NCBI GenBank assembly: GCA_963965975.1
Contig: OZ014411.1
Location: forward strand, 17,698,446-17,762,445
Direction of reading: 5' to 3'
Length of the DNA stretch: 64,000 nucleotides
Origin: Xestospongia bergquistia
Lineage: Eukaryota > Porifera > Demospongiae > Haplosclerida > Petrosiidae
The notes below the pieces were generated by a model. The model saw nothing but the letters and a program-made list of their open reading frames with translations, did no database searches and had not been told where the DNA came from. Made by a program: the position numbers and the translations under genes. Positions within the stretch are counted from its first letter, which is position 1. Every line of letters starts with the position of its first letter. Positions 1 through 10,191 of the stretch are shown one piece after another.

Positions 1-128
1 TCAATGATTGACCTTTATGAATACCAAATTATATTAACTTCCTGCTCAAGATGGATGCGTAGCTGCACAAGCGTTTGTTCTAAATTCGCTTGAGCGTTAT
101 TGATACCATTTTCGTATTTATGGTCACA
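1..128. mobile_element. Right half of a palindromic MITE upstream of BAF-A
   Basis: This is nearly identical to the right arm of the complete 252-bp palindromic element at 19147-19398. The terminal motif TGGTCACA followed by TA ends at 128. The left arm lies outside the window. It sits about 110 bp before the BAF start codon and so is probably part of the promoter region. Confidence 0.7.
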
Positions 129-241
129 TATAGAATAATTAATAATAGACCACGCCCATTATGATCAAGTTGCTTGCATTACCGGATGTTTTATCTGCTT
201 CGCTAGCTCAGCACGGCTGGTCGCTAACTTCAACCTATCAA

Positions 242-1053
242 ATGCCTTACAGATACGCAACGAAAAAATATAAAAAATTTCTAAAAGAACCTATGACCAA
301 GAAAGACGTCTTTGAATTACCTGGAATTGGTTCAAGAAATGGTGAAAGGCTGATAAGAGCAGGTTTTAACAATGCTGATGATGTGTTTGATAAATATCTT
401 GAATACAAAGGGGACAAATCGTCTTTTATTGTAAGTTAGCTAATATTGCTGCCTGACATAGAAGCAAAAGTACATATATAACAGTAACATTAACAGTATA
501 CTTTATTATAACAACAAACTTTCTGTAGTCAATTTTGATGTGGCTAGCCTGTGCATGCAAGATATGGTGGCAATACTATATACCAAGTAATTATCAGGAA
601 ATAGCCTACTCTAGTTTTTAATAAAATATTCTTACCTATACACTGCCTACTAGTCTAGCTAGCTAGACCCTCCTTTTTGATAAGCTGACGTGGGGTGGAA
701 GCGAAGGCTTACCGCAGCATTGGAATGTATGGAATGTGGGGCAGTACCGCAATGTTTACATAGTGATTATAAACTGTTATTACAATTGCCACGTGGACTT
801 ATATATGGAGGAACACTTGCAATTCAATTTGGATTAGAATGTCTTCCTTTTCTCTGGTGCTAGAGCTTTGTAAACGTTTATAGTAGGCCTTGCAAACATT
901 TGACCATATAAGACTTGGTGCAAAAACACTAACAATATTATAATTGTATTTATTCCTTTTTAGGATTGGTTCAAGAAAATGAATATTCGTCGGCAGTATG
1001 CTGAACAATGTTGGAAGGCATTTGATGATTGGAATGAGCAAAATACTGACTGA
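242..1053 (+). CDS. BANF1-like: Barrier-to-autointegration factor, copy A (two exons)
   Basis: Exons are 242-430 and 964-1053, with a GTAAGT donor at 431, a TTTTTAG acceptor at 963 and phase 0. They encode 92 aa, close to the usual 89-90 aa of BAF. Residues 16-20 carry the conserved EPM-type motif. Residues 28-42 (PGIGSRNGERLIRAGF) form the helix-hairpin-helix DNA-binding element, and exon 2 gives the C-terminal W/F-rich helices (DWFKKM, QCWKAFDDW). Family role: a small dimer that bridges double-stranded DNA, binds LEM-domain proteins and lamins, helps nuclear-envelope reassembly and can restrain foreign DNA. An upstream in-frame ATG at 161 is unlikely to be the start, because the duplicate has a 7-bp deletion there that throws that ATG out of frame, while the ATG at 242 is kept. 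Compared with copy B this protein is less basic (net about +4 against +7, counting K/R minus D/E), with N, D and L where B has K or R. Function beyond BAF homology is inferred. Confidence 0.88.
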
Positions 1054-1553
1054 CATTAAATTTACAAATTTAAATTCATTGCTGCACAGTCTTGTTATGC
1101 ACTATATTTTTTTTGCTACAGTTTGAGTAAAATTTGTTGTGTATGTCAGTACGGAAAATACAAGTATACAGAGTAAAGCTAAAAGCTGTATATGTAAACG
1201 TGTGTCAATATTATACATATCAGCTTTTTCTTAATTATTGTAGGTACAGTAACTCATTTTAATTGTATATATTAGGTAATGTCTTAAAGGCTGTTTAAGC
1301 ACTAGCTAGGTAGCATCTTTTTTATGTCTTTGGAAAAGATATTCTTGTTATAATTTTGCTTGATCTAGCTAGAGCAAGCTAGCCCCTCCTCCTTTTGGAT
1401 ATACTGACAGTCGAAGGACTGTACACCAACTAGTAGACCCAGTCCAGTAATACTACTAGTGTAAGATGAAATGACTGCAGAAATAATTATTATAAACTTA
1501 CTGGTATGTCATACTATTCTACATTCCTTTATCATTAGTTTGTATTTTGCTAG

Positions 1554-2033
1554 TTATGGAGCTATTACTGACACTATATTAGTACTGATGATAACACATT
1601 GATGTGTAATGTATCCTATTCCATATGTGATATTGAGATAGTCTACAGGAATATAGCTAGGTACACACCATAAGATAACAGCCCATATAGTAGACATCAA
1701 ACTGGATAGTGTACTAACTGGATCAGGATCTGAGTAAAAATATAATTGTTGTTCATTAGACAATGTTCTTACCAGTTCCAGTCTGTTCTTCAATATGATC
1801 ACTGAAGGGACATCTTCCAGTAGAGTTCACACTAGCTACACTCATGTTATATATGTTGCCAAATACTAGATCATTCATGACAATATATTGCACAGTACTA
1901 GTGAGGTTGTGTGTGATACTATTGTTACTGATGACAACAATACACTCAATAATTCTACTATTACATAGATGACAATCAATCTCTTCCCATGTGATTTTGT
2001 TGGATGTCAAACTAACAGATAAACCATGATCAA
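1554..2033 (-). CDS. FN3-domain protein fragment (two exons, 3' end of gene)
   Basis: Minus-strand exons are 2033-1773 and 1729-1554, separated by a 43-bp intron (GTAAGA donor, TTACTCAG acceptor) and joined in phase 1 into one open frame ending in TAA. Exon 1 encodes a fibronectin type III domain: a core tryptophan in KITWEEIDC and the family signature YNMSVASVNSTG in strands F-G. The second exon looks like part of another FN3 domain (WCVPSYIPVDYLNITYGIG). No transmembrane segment is obvious and the upstream exons are not clear. Such domains are common in extracellular adhesion or receptor proteins. The short intron supports real splicing, but the gene may be an incomplete duplicate. Confidence 0.6.
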
Positions 2034-2189
2034 CTAAGATGGTCCCATAGGTTCTAAAGTTATATTAAGTTTCTATAAAAGCTTTAAAGTATTAGTTACC
2101 ATTAGTACTGTTGTGATGCAATTAACATGATATTGAGTGTTTTCAAGTTTAGTAATGAATGAGATAAATGTTCAATTTTTTCATGAAAT

Positions 2190-2640
2190 TGCTAAAAGAA
2201 TTATCTTATATATAATGACCAATAATAGGCGGACATTAGAATATCTGACAAATGTTTGTATATTGATTACAATATTAGTTGGCACAGTATATCTTGATAG
2301 GTTCTGATTGATGTCAAAAGATGTTATCAGTCCCTTCTATGTCATCTCATTTTGACTATACCTTACTTTACCTGTTATGTCACATTGTATGTGTCACTAG
2401 TGATATTGATTACATATGCTTTAGCATCGTATTGAACAGATATGCAAATGTCATTGTGAGTCTGAATATAATATTCACTTAAAATTTATGACTAACTTCT
2501 TCCATAGCATTCCACAGAAAATATTATTATTCATGAGTAAAACACTCAAATTTGACTTTGTTAACAATGTTTCTATGAATGATATTTTTATTGATGAGGG
2601 CATCAATTACTTTACATATATACTTTTTTATACTTGTATT
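2190..2640. repeat. Old duplicate of 9870-10430, with an FN3 relic on the minus strand
   Basis: Runs such as ATTAGAATAnCTGACAA, GATGTCAAAAGATGTT and CCATAGCATTCCACAGAAAA recur at 9870-10430 in the same order, but much more diverged than the recent duplications. On the minus strand around 2452-2390 an FN3-like piece (ICISVQYDAKAYVINITSD) can be read. It parallels the exon at 10044-10191 and ends in a stop just before a GTAAAG donor-like site. Treated as a decayed exon. Confidence 0.5.
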
Positions 2641-3751
2641 GTAGCGTATGTTATATGCGTACTGAACTCGTGTTATACTCATGCTAATTATATCATCATA
2701 TGTCATTTCCAATCTCTTGTTTATATGAGTGTTACTTTGGGGCCAGATAGTACACGTCGAAGAACGGTCATGTTTGACTCGGTACTGAAGAATATTTATC
2801 TGTATCAAAATGATGTCATTGTCATATCATTTCTGTGGCGTATAAAATGTGATACACATCGAATTTACACTTTGATTCAGTTGTTCGTATCCCAGTATGA
2901 TACAGACTTTCACTGATTCAGACCGTACTGGGCTCGCATATGCATCAGGTATGAGATCAGATCTGTCACTGATTCAAGATGTTTGGGGATATTAGAAAAA
3001 ATATAAGTGTATACTTATCGCCTATTGCCTTTATATATGATATGATTCATGGTGTTAGAAAGTAGAGTATATGAACTTGAAGAATCAGAAACTTTTTTTG
3101 ATAGTTAAATAGAAAGGTCAAGAGCAACAGTAACTTGAATAGTATAAGTCTTGTAATTGCCTCTTTTTCAACAGGTATATATGCATTGTCAACTCTCTGA
3201 AGAAACACTTTTGTGAAAGAGGCAGAGAAAACACAATTCTGAGACTAAATCTGAAAATCTTGAAATAGAAAGCTAAAAAGTCAGATGTAGCATCTATTAA
3301 TATGTAGTGCTAATATTTCAGAAGATTAATCAGTTGGTGCTGGTTCTAGCACAAGTAGTTTAAGGTTCAAACATGAATTTCTATTTTACTTGCATCATGT
3401 GTATTTGTACATACAGTGAGGACAATAAAAAAAAATGATGTCAGCAAAGTGTATGTATAGATTATGTACTATACTCTGTAGCTGCTCCAGTAGCTATACT
3501 AGCTGGTGAACAAAGGGTTCATAACTCATTGGATTAGTTCCTGTTGCTGTATAGCTAGCATATATTTTCTTAGCAAGTGGCTCTTCAATAGACACTTGAA
3601 TACTACTTATATCATTGAATATTGTTGTCACAAGTACAATGTCAAATTACAAAGAGTACTTCAGCGTTCGAGAGTCAGTTTCCCTTGGTTCGAGTCCGTT
3701 CTATGAAGTTATATTGTCATCCTTATTGGGGAGATACCAGTACAAGCTTAG

Positions 3752-4183
3752 ATGTTCAAGTTTATTCTGGTGTTGAAAGCATCAAGATGTTTACTTCATT
3801 CTACAGTAGAAACAGCATCTCTGATGGTGAGATTATTACTCAAAGTTCAAGCCCTGAGAATATCTATTGCAATGATTAAATTTAAATGGGATGCCAAAGA
3901 TCAGCAATATCCCCATGATAGTAATCAAAATGGTCAACTTTTCTTTCGTGGTAACATCTTTTGTGATTTCGTTTGTACTTTCTATGGGAATAGGAGTACT
4001 TTGACTGTGGATCAGCGTTATTTTGGTGATAATATCAATCCAATTGAGTGGGAAGGGGCATATATCGAAATAAGGAAAGATTATGTCATGCCAACAAAAT
4101 CTATTAGTTGCTGTAGAATTCCAGAGTCTGAGTTTAAAGAAAGATTTGAAAATTTGTCCGTAGAAGCTAAGACATATTTATAA
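3752..4183 (+). CDS. Unrecognised open frame, probably not an intact gene
   Basis: I do not recognise this. The most protein-like part is the C-terminal ~100 residues from KFKWDAKDQ to EAKTYL, which is mixed in composition with several aromatic and cysteine residues. The N-terminal part overlaps another open frame (3622-3879) and reads like non-coding DNA. The duplicate at 23029-23427 has several amino-acid changes (including W to R and R to C) and a small indel that removes the last ~15 residues, so constraint appears weak. It could be a decayed exon cluster. Confidence 0.2.
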   Translation: MFKFILVLKASRCLLHSTVETASLMVRLLLKVQALRISIAMIKFKWDAKDQQYPHDSNQNGQLFFRGNIFCDFVCTFYGNRSTLTVDQRYFGDNINPIEWEGAYIEIRKDYVMPTKSISCCRIPESEFKERFENLSVEAKTYL

Positions 4184-4264
4184 GCAGTTGAATCAAGAAT
4201 TAAAGTGGGATTGAAGGAAAAGACAATCTCACCCCTGCCATCAGACTGAGATACCTGGAAAGAT

Positions 4265-4345
4265 ATGTAATTAGCACGAGTATAACATGAGTTTAGCATG
4301 CATATGTTATATGCATGCTGAACTAATGTTATACTCGTGCTAATT
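4265..4345. repeat. Near-perfect hairpin, arms about 37 bp
   Basis: The left arm ATTAGCACGAGTATAACAT and right arm ATGTTATACTCGTGCTAAT are complementary. The centre GCATGCATATGTTATATGCATGC is itself palindromic. Only the right arm survives in the duplicate (about 23549-23592), and a related right-arm sequence lies at 2640-2700. Likely the fold of a small palindromic transposon end. Confidence 0.65.
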
Positions 4346-4419
4346 ATATCATCATATATCATTTCCTGTGTCTTGTTTTAAGAGTGTTACTTTGGGGGCA
4401 GATAGTAGTTTAGTATTTT

Positions 4420-5164
4420 AAATGATACAACACTAATACCATATACTGATATACAAAATAATACAAACAATTCAGTTTGAGACGAGATGATCACAACACG
4501 AGGTACCAGTCTAGACTATATCTTAGTAACTTACTCTGTGCACTACATCACTCCTCCACCAGAGAGTAAAATGAACAATACAAATTATAAATCTAACCGA
4601 TCAGGCCAGTGTACATGACGACCAGAGCAAGTGATCGACACAGGGGCTGATGATATTGAAGTAGGGGATGAAGGTTGAGGGGTTGGTGCAAGGGGAAGTG
4701 GTTTGGTATGGGGTAGAGTCACACGAGTCTAAATGTGCTGCCTTTAAATGGTCGAGAGAAATAACTTTTTGTTGTCTGTTGACCTCTAGGGTGAAATGTT
4801 TGTCAGAATGTTTTAACACTTTATAAGGTCCATCATATGGAATCTGAAGTGGTTTTCATATGGCATCATGTGTCACAAATACATGAGTACAAGTACTGAG
4901 GTGATGACTAACATGAACTTTATCATAGGAGGAGTCCCCACGTGTTGGGACCACTTTAAGATTGGATATGGCAGCTTTTAGTTGAGAGACAAACTCTGCC
5001 AGGTTAGTCTTTGCTGTCTGCTCTGAAATGAAAAATTCACATATCACAAATGATTTTACCATCAGACATAGGGATAGGACAAGCCTTGAGAAGTAGTGTT
5101 GATGAAGACGTCTGCAGTTTGAAAAAATCAGGGTCTTGTTTTCGAGCTGCAGCCATCTCTTTAA
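4420..5164 (-). mobile_element. Ty3/gypsy retrotransposon pol relic (integrase C-terminus)
   Basis: The minus strand encodes the end of a gypsy polyprotein. It reads LAEFVSQLKAAISNLK, then HVSHHLSTCTHVFVTHDA, a stop codon, then IPYDGPYKVLKHSDKHFTL (the GPY/F module), then ISLDHLKAAHLDSC. This is the integrase C-terminal tail seen in many animal gypsy elements. A TGA interrupts it and the catalytic integrase core is missing, so the element is dead. In the third copy (54914-55754) the same relic starts with the RNase H-integrase linker (EMAAAQKQDPDFFKLQT) and jumps straight to the C-terminus, so it is an internally deleted derivative. The foldback element at 5165 is inserted in it. Confidence 0.85.
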
Positions 5165-6408
5165 GGTAAAAATATCTAAAATTTTTTTTTCAGCTTTTTT
5201 TGATGCAATCATGTAAAGATACATGTTCTAATAATTGATCATGCTTTAAAAAACTTTTTAAACCCTAGTACTTTGCAGAAATGTAGTTTGATTCCTTAAT
5301 ATCTGCAATGATTTGGAGACATCAAATAATAATATTAAAGAACCTAGAGAGCTGAAACTTTTGAAAATTAAAGATGAAGTCATTTACTACAATTATACGG
5401 ATGGATTTATTTCTACAGTAATATTTGACATTTTTACAAAACTATAAACCTTGCTTACTTTAATCACTATTATTATTACATGTTATACAAATCGTACAAA
5501 GAAATGCATCCGTAAAAGTACTAAAATTGATCATTTTCGTTCTTGAACTTGTCAGCAGGTTTTTACATTATCCATAGAATCAAAAATCACAACAACAGTA
5601 TCTAACAGTGCAAAAGTCGCCATCTTGATAATGAATGATCGATTTTCATTAATTAAAGGCAATGAATACACTTAGTGTCAGGTTATTGATAAGTGACTTT
5701 CGCGGGGTTAAAATAGTTAAATATATTATTACTATTTTTATTATTGTTGTTATTATTGTTATTAAAGCGTGATCTGCTTTGAGATGAAGGCACATAAAAC
5801 TACGAACAATAATAATAATAATAATAATAGTAATAATAATTAATACATTTTATTTAACCATTCTAACCCCGCGAAAGTCACTTATCAATAACCTGACACT
5901 AAGTGTATTCATTGCCTTTAATTAATGAAAATCGATTATTCATTATCAAGATGGCGAAATTTGCACTGTTAGATACTGTTGTTGTGATTTTTGATTCTAT
6001 GGATAATGTAACAACCTGCTGACAAGTTCAAGAACGAAAATGATGAATTTTTAGTACTTTTACGGATGCATTTCTTTGTACGATTTGTATAACATATAAT
6101 AATAATAGTGATTAAAGTAGGGAAGGTTTATAGCTTTGTAAAAATGTCAAATATTATTGTAGAAATAAATCCATCCGTATAATTGTAGTAATTGACTTCA
6201 TCTTTAATTTTCAAAAGTTTCAGCTCTCTAGGTTTTTTAATATTATTATTTGACGTCTCCAAAGCATTGCAGATATTAAGGAATCAAACTACATTTCTGC
6301 AAAGTACTAGGGTTTAAAAAAATTTTAAAGCATGATCAATTATTAGAACAAGTATCTTTACATGATTGTATCAAAAAAAGCTGAAAAAAAATTTCAGATA
6401 TTTTTACC
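5165..6408. mobile_element. Foldback (long inverted repeat) transposon, 1.24 kb
   Basis: The left arm (5165-5763) is the reverse complement of the right arm (5805-6408) with few mismatches. A 41-bp loop begins AAAGCGTGATCTGC. The arms start GGTAAAAATATCTRAAA and end TTTCAGATATTTTTACC, flanked by TTAA on both sides. Poly-AAT runs lie near the loop. No coding capacity is seen, so it must be non-autonomous. The target is the gypsy relic, whose unoccupied form is visible at 55655-55665. Confidence 0.88.
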
Positions 6409-6480
6409 TTAAAAATCCGTATAACCCGTTATATTGAAATTGGAATGTCCGTCTGAGGCTTCCGTATATTTTAATAAATA
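6409..6480. mobile_element. Fragment of MITE family M
   Basis: The run around 6417-6470 (GTTATATTGAAATTGGAATG, then CCGTCTGAGGCTTCCGT) is the reverse complement of the left end of the 357-bp element at 14498-14854. Only the terminal ~60 bp is present. Confidence 0.6.
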
Positions 6481-6570
6481 ATACAAGAGTTAGGGAGATT
6501 ACAAGAAGTGGTTATCTTACAGTAACAAGTAAATACTTTTACTAGTATAGTGATATGATGTCATATGTAG

Positions 6571-6719
6571 TCCCATCAGCTCCAGTATTCACTTCCTCTC
6601 TTCCTACTATGGTTAATAAGACAGCTACCACTATCACTATCAATTGGACACCTGTTCCATGTGATGCTGATGGATGTGTAATCAATGTTGCTAGTGACAG
6701 ACACACTGTGACACAACAG
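6571..6719 (+). CDS. Isolated FN3-domain exon
   Basis: An open exon of 149 bp lies between a TATGTAG acceptor and an ACAG/GTAAAG donor. It translates to PSAPVFTSSLPTMVNKTATT, then ITINWTPVPCDADGCVINVA. This is the A-C strand half of a fibronectin type III domain with the core tryptophan. The second half of the domain (Y-x-V-x-A-x-N) is not seen downstream, so this is an orphan exon or relic. Copies lie at 26333-26481, 32592-32740 and 56632-56780, with substitutions but no stops. It is paralogous to the minus-strand exon at 10044-10191. Confidence 0.5.
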
Positions 6720-6860
6720 GTAAAGGAAGGTAGTCATAATATTAATACAGTTTGTGTGTCACTTATGGATTATCTATGGGGCGCCATTTGTATCAAAAAT
6801 TTCAAAATTTTCATAATATAATAATGAAAATGAGCGCATTTCCTTGTTTAATTAATGGTA

Positions 6861-7352
6861 GAATCTGTTAATAGAGTTGACATGTCTAAGTGTGAGTGAG
6901 TAGAAAATTGTTTAAATGATTGTATTTATTCATGTGTACTTCTTCAGAGTCTCACTTTGTCCCCTCCATTAGAACCAGTAAGTCAGTAAACAATAAGTTT
7001 ACCAAATGATCAAATTGACTTCAAATCATTGTGACTGCAAATTCATAAATTGTAATTGCATTTGTTTACTAATTATTTAGTATATCCTGACTGTTAAACC
7101 ACCTCACTGTTTTGTCAATAAGAGCTAATAATGTTTTTCATCAAATATATGCAGGATCTGTTAGTCGTAGTGATGTGACTAATGGTGAGCATGTTCATTT
7201 TAATGATTTATATTTTATACTCAATTTCATTTATTGACACTATTTCAACATTTCCTTTGAGTGCCAGTAAAACCAGTAAGTAGACAGCAAATATAATGTG
7301 TTTCATCTTATATATAATATGGGATCTGTCATTTGTAAAGACCTGTCTAATA
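6861..7352 (+). other. Micro-exon-like 30-bp units, first cluster
   Basis: Units b1 (7155-7184) and b2 (7323-7352) are 30 bp long, begin GATCTGT and end at a GTGAG donor-like site; b1 follows AG. A decayed unit lies at 6861-6890. A second class, a1 (6948-6977), is also 30 bp, between TTCTTCAG and GTAAGT, and reads SLTLSPPLEP. A shorter a2-like piece lies at about 7261-7275. Phases of a1 and b1 do not join with the FN3 exon in one frame, so functional splicing is unproven. Confidence 0.45.
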
Positions 7353-7520
7353 GTGAGTGTGTGTGTGAATAGGTTCAAGTCAAACAATACACTATACAGA
7401 TTTTCCCATTATTTAGATGGTTTTCCAATCCAATACAAGTAGTATGACCCAATTAAACTTGAGAAAGCTGTTGAACCTATTACAAATGTGGTAATGTCCT
7501 GTCATCAAACTAATTAGAGT

Positions 7521-9140
7521 ATGGTATCCCTTGTTCTGCTCATACTATGTAGGATGTCTTCATCTCTTGGGAGCTTGAGTGGACCTAGAAGATATCTAGC
7601 TGTTGATGAACAACTTGTTCATTTCATAATATACCCTACTGAAATTGGTTATGGCTATACTGTCTGTGAAATCATGAGTTTTGTTAAGGAATGTATGAAT
7701 CACAAAGACATAAAAATTAGAGTCCAGTGAGATACATATGTCATCTATATTGAAGTTTTGTTCTGGGTGATTTTCTAGATCATTGTTTAAAGTGCATCCT
7801 AGTACATAGAAAGAATGCTGAAGAACTTTAGGTTGTGAAGAATTAGAGTACAAATAAGATTAAGATTCTTAATACAATATTTGGTTCCATCAAATTAAAC
7901 TTCTCTGATCATCCATGAAACATAACAAGGCTTCTTTAAAAATTTGTGCTAGGGATCAGGAATACTCAAGTTATACTTCTAGTCGTGCAAAAGTTGAAAT
8001 CACAGTTTTATCATGTTGTGGTGCTGCAGGTTATACAATCCTACATTTTGTAATTTTTGATCACAAATCTCATAAACCAGACCTTACTTTGGTGAACCAT
8101 CGGGAACCACGTTTGGCTTGTTGACTCTGGTTGAATGGACACCAAACTCTTTCATTTATAATCTCAAACCAACTTTCTAGCTTCTTCATCTGTTAGACCA
8201 CTTCTTATAATGGATGGACATATTGTTCCCATTTCAGTTCTGATACAATTCAAATAGCAACTGAGGAAGGTGTGATCATGTTTTTCTGCCCCCTAATACA
8301 ACAGATCACACAACCACTTGACAAAGGTTGTTTGGGACCTTTAAAAGTCGTTTTGGAAGTGTCAGCTTTATATTAAAGTTAATCTGGTAAAGTGGCTACT
8401 TGCTACCAATTTTCTGAATTATTTGGGAAAGCCTGCATTAAAGTTATGACAACGACAAAACTGATGTCATACTTATGTTGGGTTCAGAAGCATTGGGATT
8501 TATCATTTCAATCCCAAACCATGTCACTACTTCCATCTTCAAAGTCCCCAGTACCATCTTGGTTCAAAAATCTATCAAAATATACAGGACTAAATTTTTT
8601 CTACTTTTTAGTCTCTTACCTAGTTGTTACATACAATGTCAAGAAAGTCCATTACCAAGATGTTGGGGCAATCTCTTAATAAGTATCTTTGTCATGTCAG
8701 ATTTTAAGTTCTTGCAACAGTCCTGTGCCAAGGTATTATGTTAGTTGTTGAAATAGCCCCATGCCAGGTATTTTTGGTAGCCCTGGAAAAAAATCATTGT
8801 GAATAATGACTATTGCCTTTGGATGACTCACACAATACTACCATACTTGAAGAAATGTGTCAGTTCAGTTAATGGTATGAAGAAGATTGTGATCTGAAAG
8901 GATGAGTGCTATGACGAACGTAAAAATGATGGTGATTATGATGAATAGCTTCCTAAACATGTAACTGATGCTGAGATTTGAAAGCAAGCACTTAAAAACC
9001 TTGGCAAAAGTATTGATTAGCAAGGAAAATATTGAGTTTATTTTATGATAAATTTACAGAAGAAAAAAGAACTAGATGAAAGGGATGAAACGAGAAAGAG
9101 GTATAAGGCAAAAGACAAACAAACCTTCAAAACAAGATAT
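7521..9140 (+). pseudogene. Degraded pogo/Tigger/jerky-like DDE transposase
   Basis: Pieces in changing frames follow the order of the DDE_1 (CENP-B/Tigger) transposase family. First comes a helix-turn-helix region (GPRRYLAVDEQLVHFIIYP, EIGYGYTVCEIMSFV). Next is SSRAKVEITVLSCCGAAGYT with FVIFDHKSHKPDLTL (catalytic-core strands), then MDGH (around the second catalytic aspartate, near 8210). QPLDKGCLGPLK then lies near 8310-8350, followed by SGKVATCYQFSELFGKACIK. Many stops and frameshifts separate them. A lysine/glutamate-rich tail is visible around 9050-9130. Copies: 27299-28925, 33558-35184 and 57596-58950, the last with an internal deletion of about 180 bp. Terminal repeats were not identified. 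Confidence 0.8.
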
Positions 9141-9207
9141 AATCATTTCCTATTCGGAAACGAAAGGTCACATTGAAGTGTTGATGTATGTTTTGTTAGT
9201 GTCTTAG

Positions 9208-9372
9208 GATCTGTTAAAAGAAAAGATGTCTCCAAGAGTGAGTGAGTAACTTAAACAATTTTGTTATTGTATTTTGTTTGTAGAGACTACTACAGTTTCT
9301 CACTTGGTTGATACCAAAACCAGTCATCACTTATATAATAAGGATATTTGATCACAAATGATGTGCCTAATG
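9208..9372 (+). other. Micro-exon-like 30-bp units, second cluster
   Basis: Units b3 (9208-9237) and b4 (9343-9372) are again exactly 30 bp, preceded by AG (CTTAG, ATAAG) and followed by GTGAGT. Between them a3 (9284-9322) follows TTTGTAG. In the frame that is open in all b units the peptides are of the form (G)SVxxxDVxN: SVSRSDVTN, SVICKDLSN, SVKRKDVSK, YLITNDVPN. They flank the dead transposase on its other side, suggesting the transposon landed inside a row of repeated small exons. Confidence 0.45.
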
Positions 9373-9654
9373 GTGAGTATATTTCATTTGATGAGTTAAA
9401 TTTTTATACTTATAGACCTTTCATTTGAGTGCGAATATGTAGATTAAATGAAAATAAGTGAGTTTTTTTAGATAAGTATCTACTTTACTTTCTATTATAC
9501 CAAAGGTATTAATGGAGGAACTAGTTAGAGATTCACTTCTTTCCTCATATTCATTTGACTATAAGAAAAGCAAATTCAATGACATTGAATAAATCAGGGG
9601 TCTTACCTGCAAAGATTGAAGAATCTCACATCAAGATGTTAATTAAAACATATC

Positions 9655-9679
9655 AGAGAGAGAGAGAGAGAGAGAGAGA
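9655..9679. repeat. (GA)n microsatellite
   Basis: A run of AG dinucleotides whose length differs among copies: shorter at about 29434 and 35693, interrupted at about 59480. No gene is seen in the surrounding 9373-10043 stretch. Confidence 0.9.
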
Positions 9680-10043
9680 ATACAGTTGAGTTTGATACTA
9701 GTCTCATTTAAAATAAATGTCATTACACTATATAGATGGAGAGACTGGGAAATAGAAATGAGTAAGCTTTGTTAGGATGAACAATTAACTTTCACATACC
9801 TCACAATTTCACTGTAGTTCACTCCTTTATACATTGCTATACAGGTAACATTAACTGACACTCCCAAAATTGCTAAAAAATTAGCTTATATTGACCAATG
9901 CTTAATGGATATTAGAATACCTGACAATGTTTGTACACTGATTACAGTACTAGTACATCTTAATAGGCTCTGACTGTGATGTCAAAAGATGTTGCTGGTA
10001 TCAGTCTCTTCAGTGTCATCTCATTTTGACTATCTCTCTTTAC

Positions 10044-10191
10044 CTGTCATGTCGAAGTATGTGTCACTAGTGGCATTGCCTATGCATGTTTCAGCATCAT
10101 ATGGAACAGGTATCCAAATGTCAATATGAGTCTGAATAAATCTCTTCAAATTTCTTACTTTACCTTCAATTAATAGTACATCATATAATAC
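10044..10191 (-). CDS. FN3-like exon relic, minus strand
   Basis: A 148-bp open exon runs between a TTTTTATTTCAG acceptor and an ACAG/GTAAAG donor on the minus strand. Its core FIQTHIDIWIPVPYDAETCI with SDTYFDMTG matches the plus-strand FN3 exon at 6571-6719 (ITINWTPVPCDADGCVIN). The tryptophan and VPxDA turn are kept. Copies lie at 29814-29961, 36073-36220 and 59869-60016. It is probably a half-domain of a receptor-like gene that also contained the EGF pieces further upstream on this strand. Function unknown. Confidence 0.4.

Noticed and set aside
2488-2916. A 142-codon plus-strand frame, hydrophobic, with a duplicate at 21801-22184.
   Set aside because: The duplicate has a different start and several replacements. 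The region is paralogous to non-coding DNA at 10260-10430 and overlaps an equally long antisense frame, so coding status is not supported.
3687-3697. GGTTCGAGTCC, an exact match to the tRNA B-box (also in the duplicate near 22964).
   Set aside because: No A-box at the right distance and no acceptor or anticodon stems can be folded around it. It is not a tRNA gene on this evidence.
8392-8744. Two overlapping plus-strand frames of about 90 codons, copied three times.
   Set aside because: They are out-of-frame and in-frame readings of the dead transposase C-terminal region, not separate genes; copies survive because the duplications are recent.
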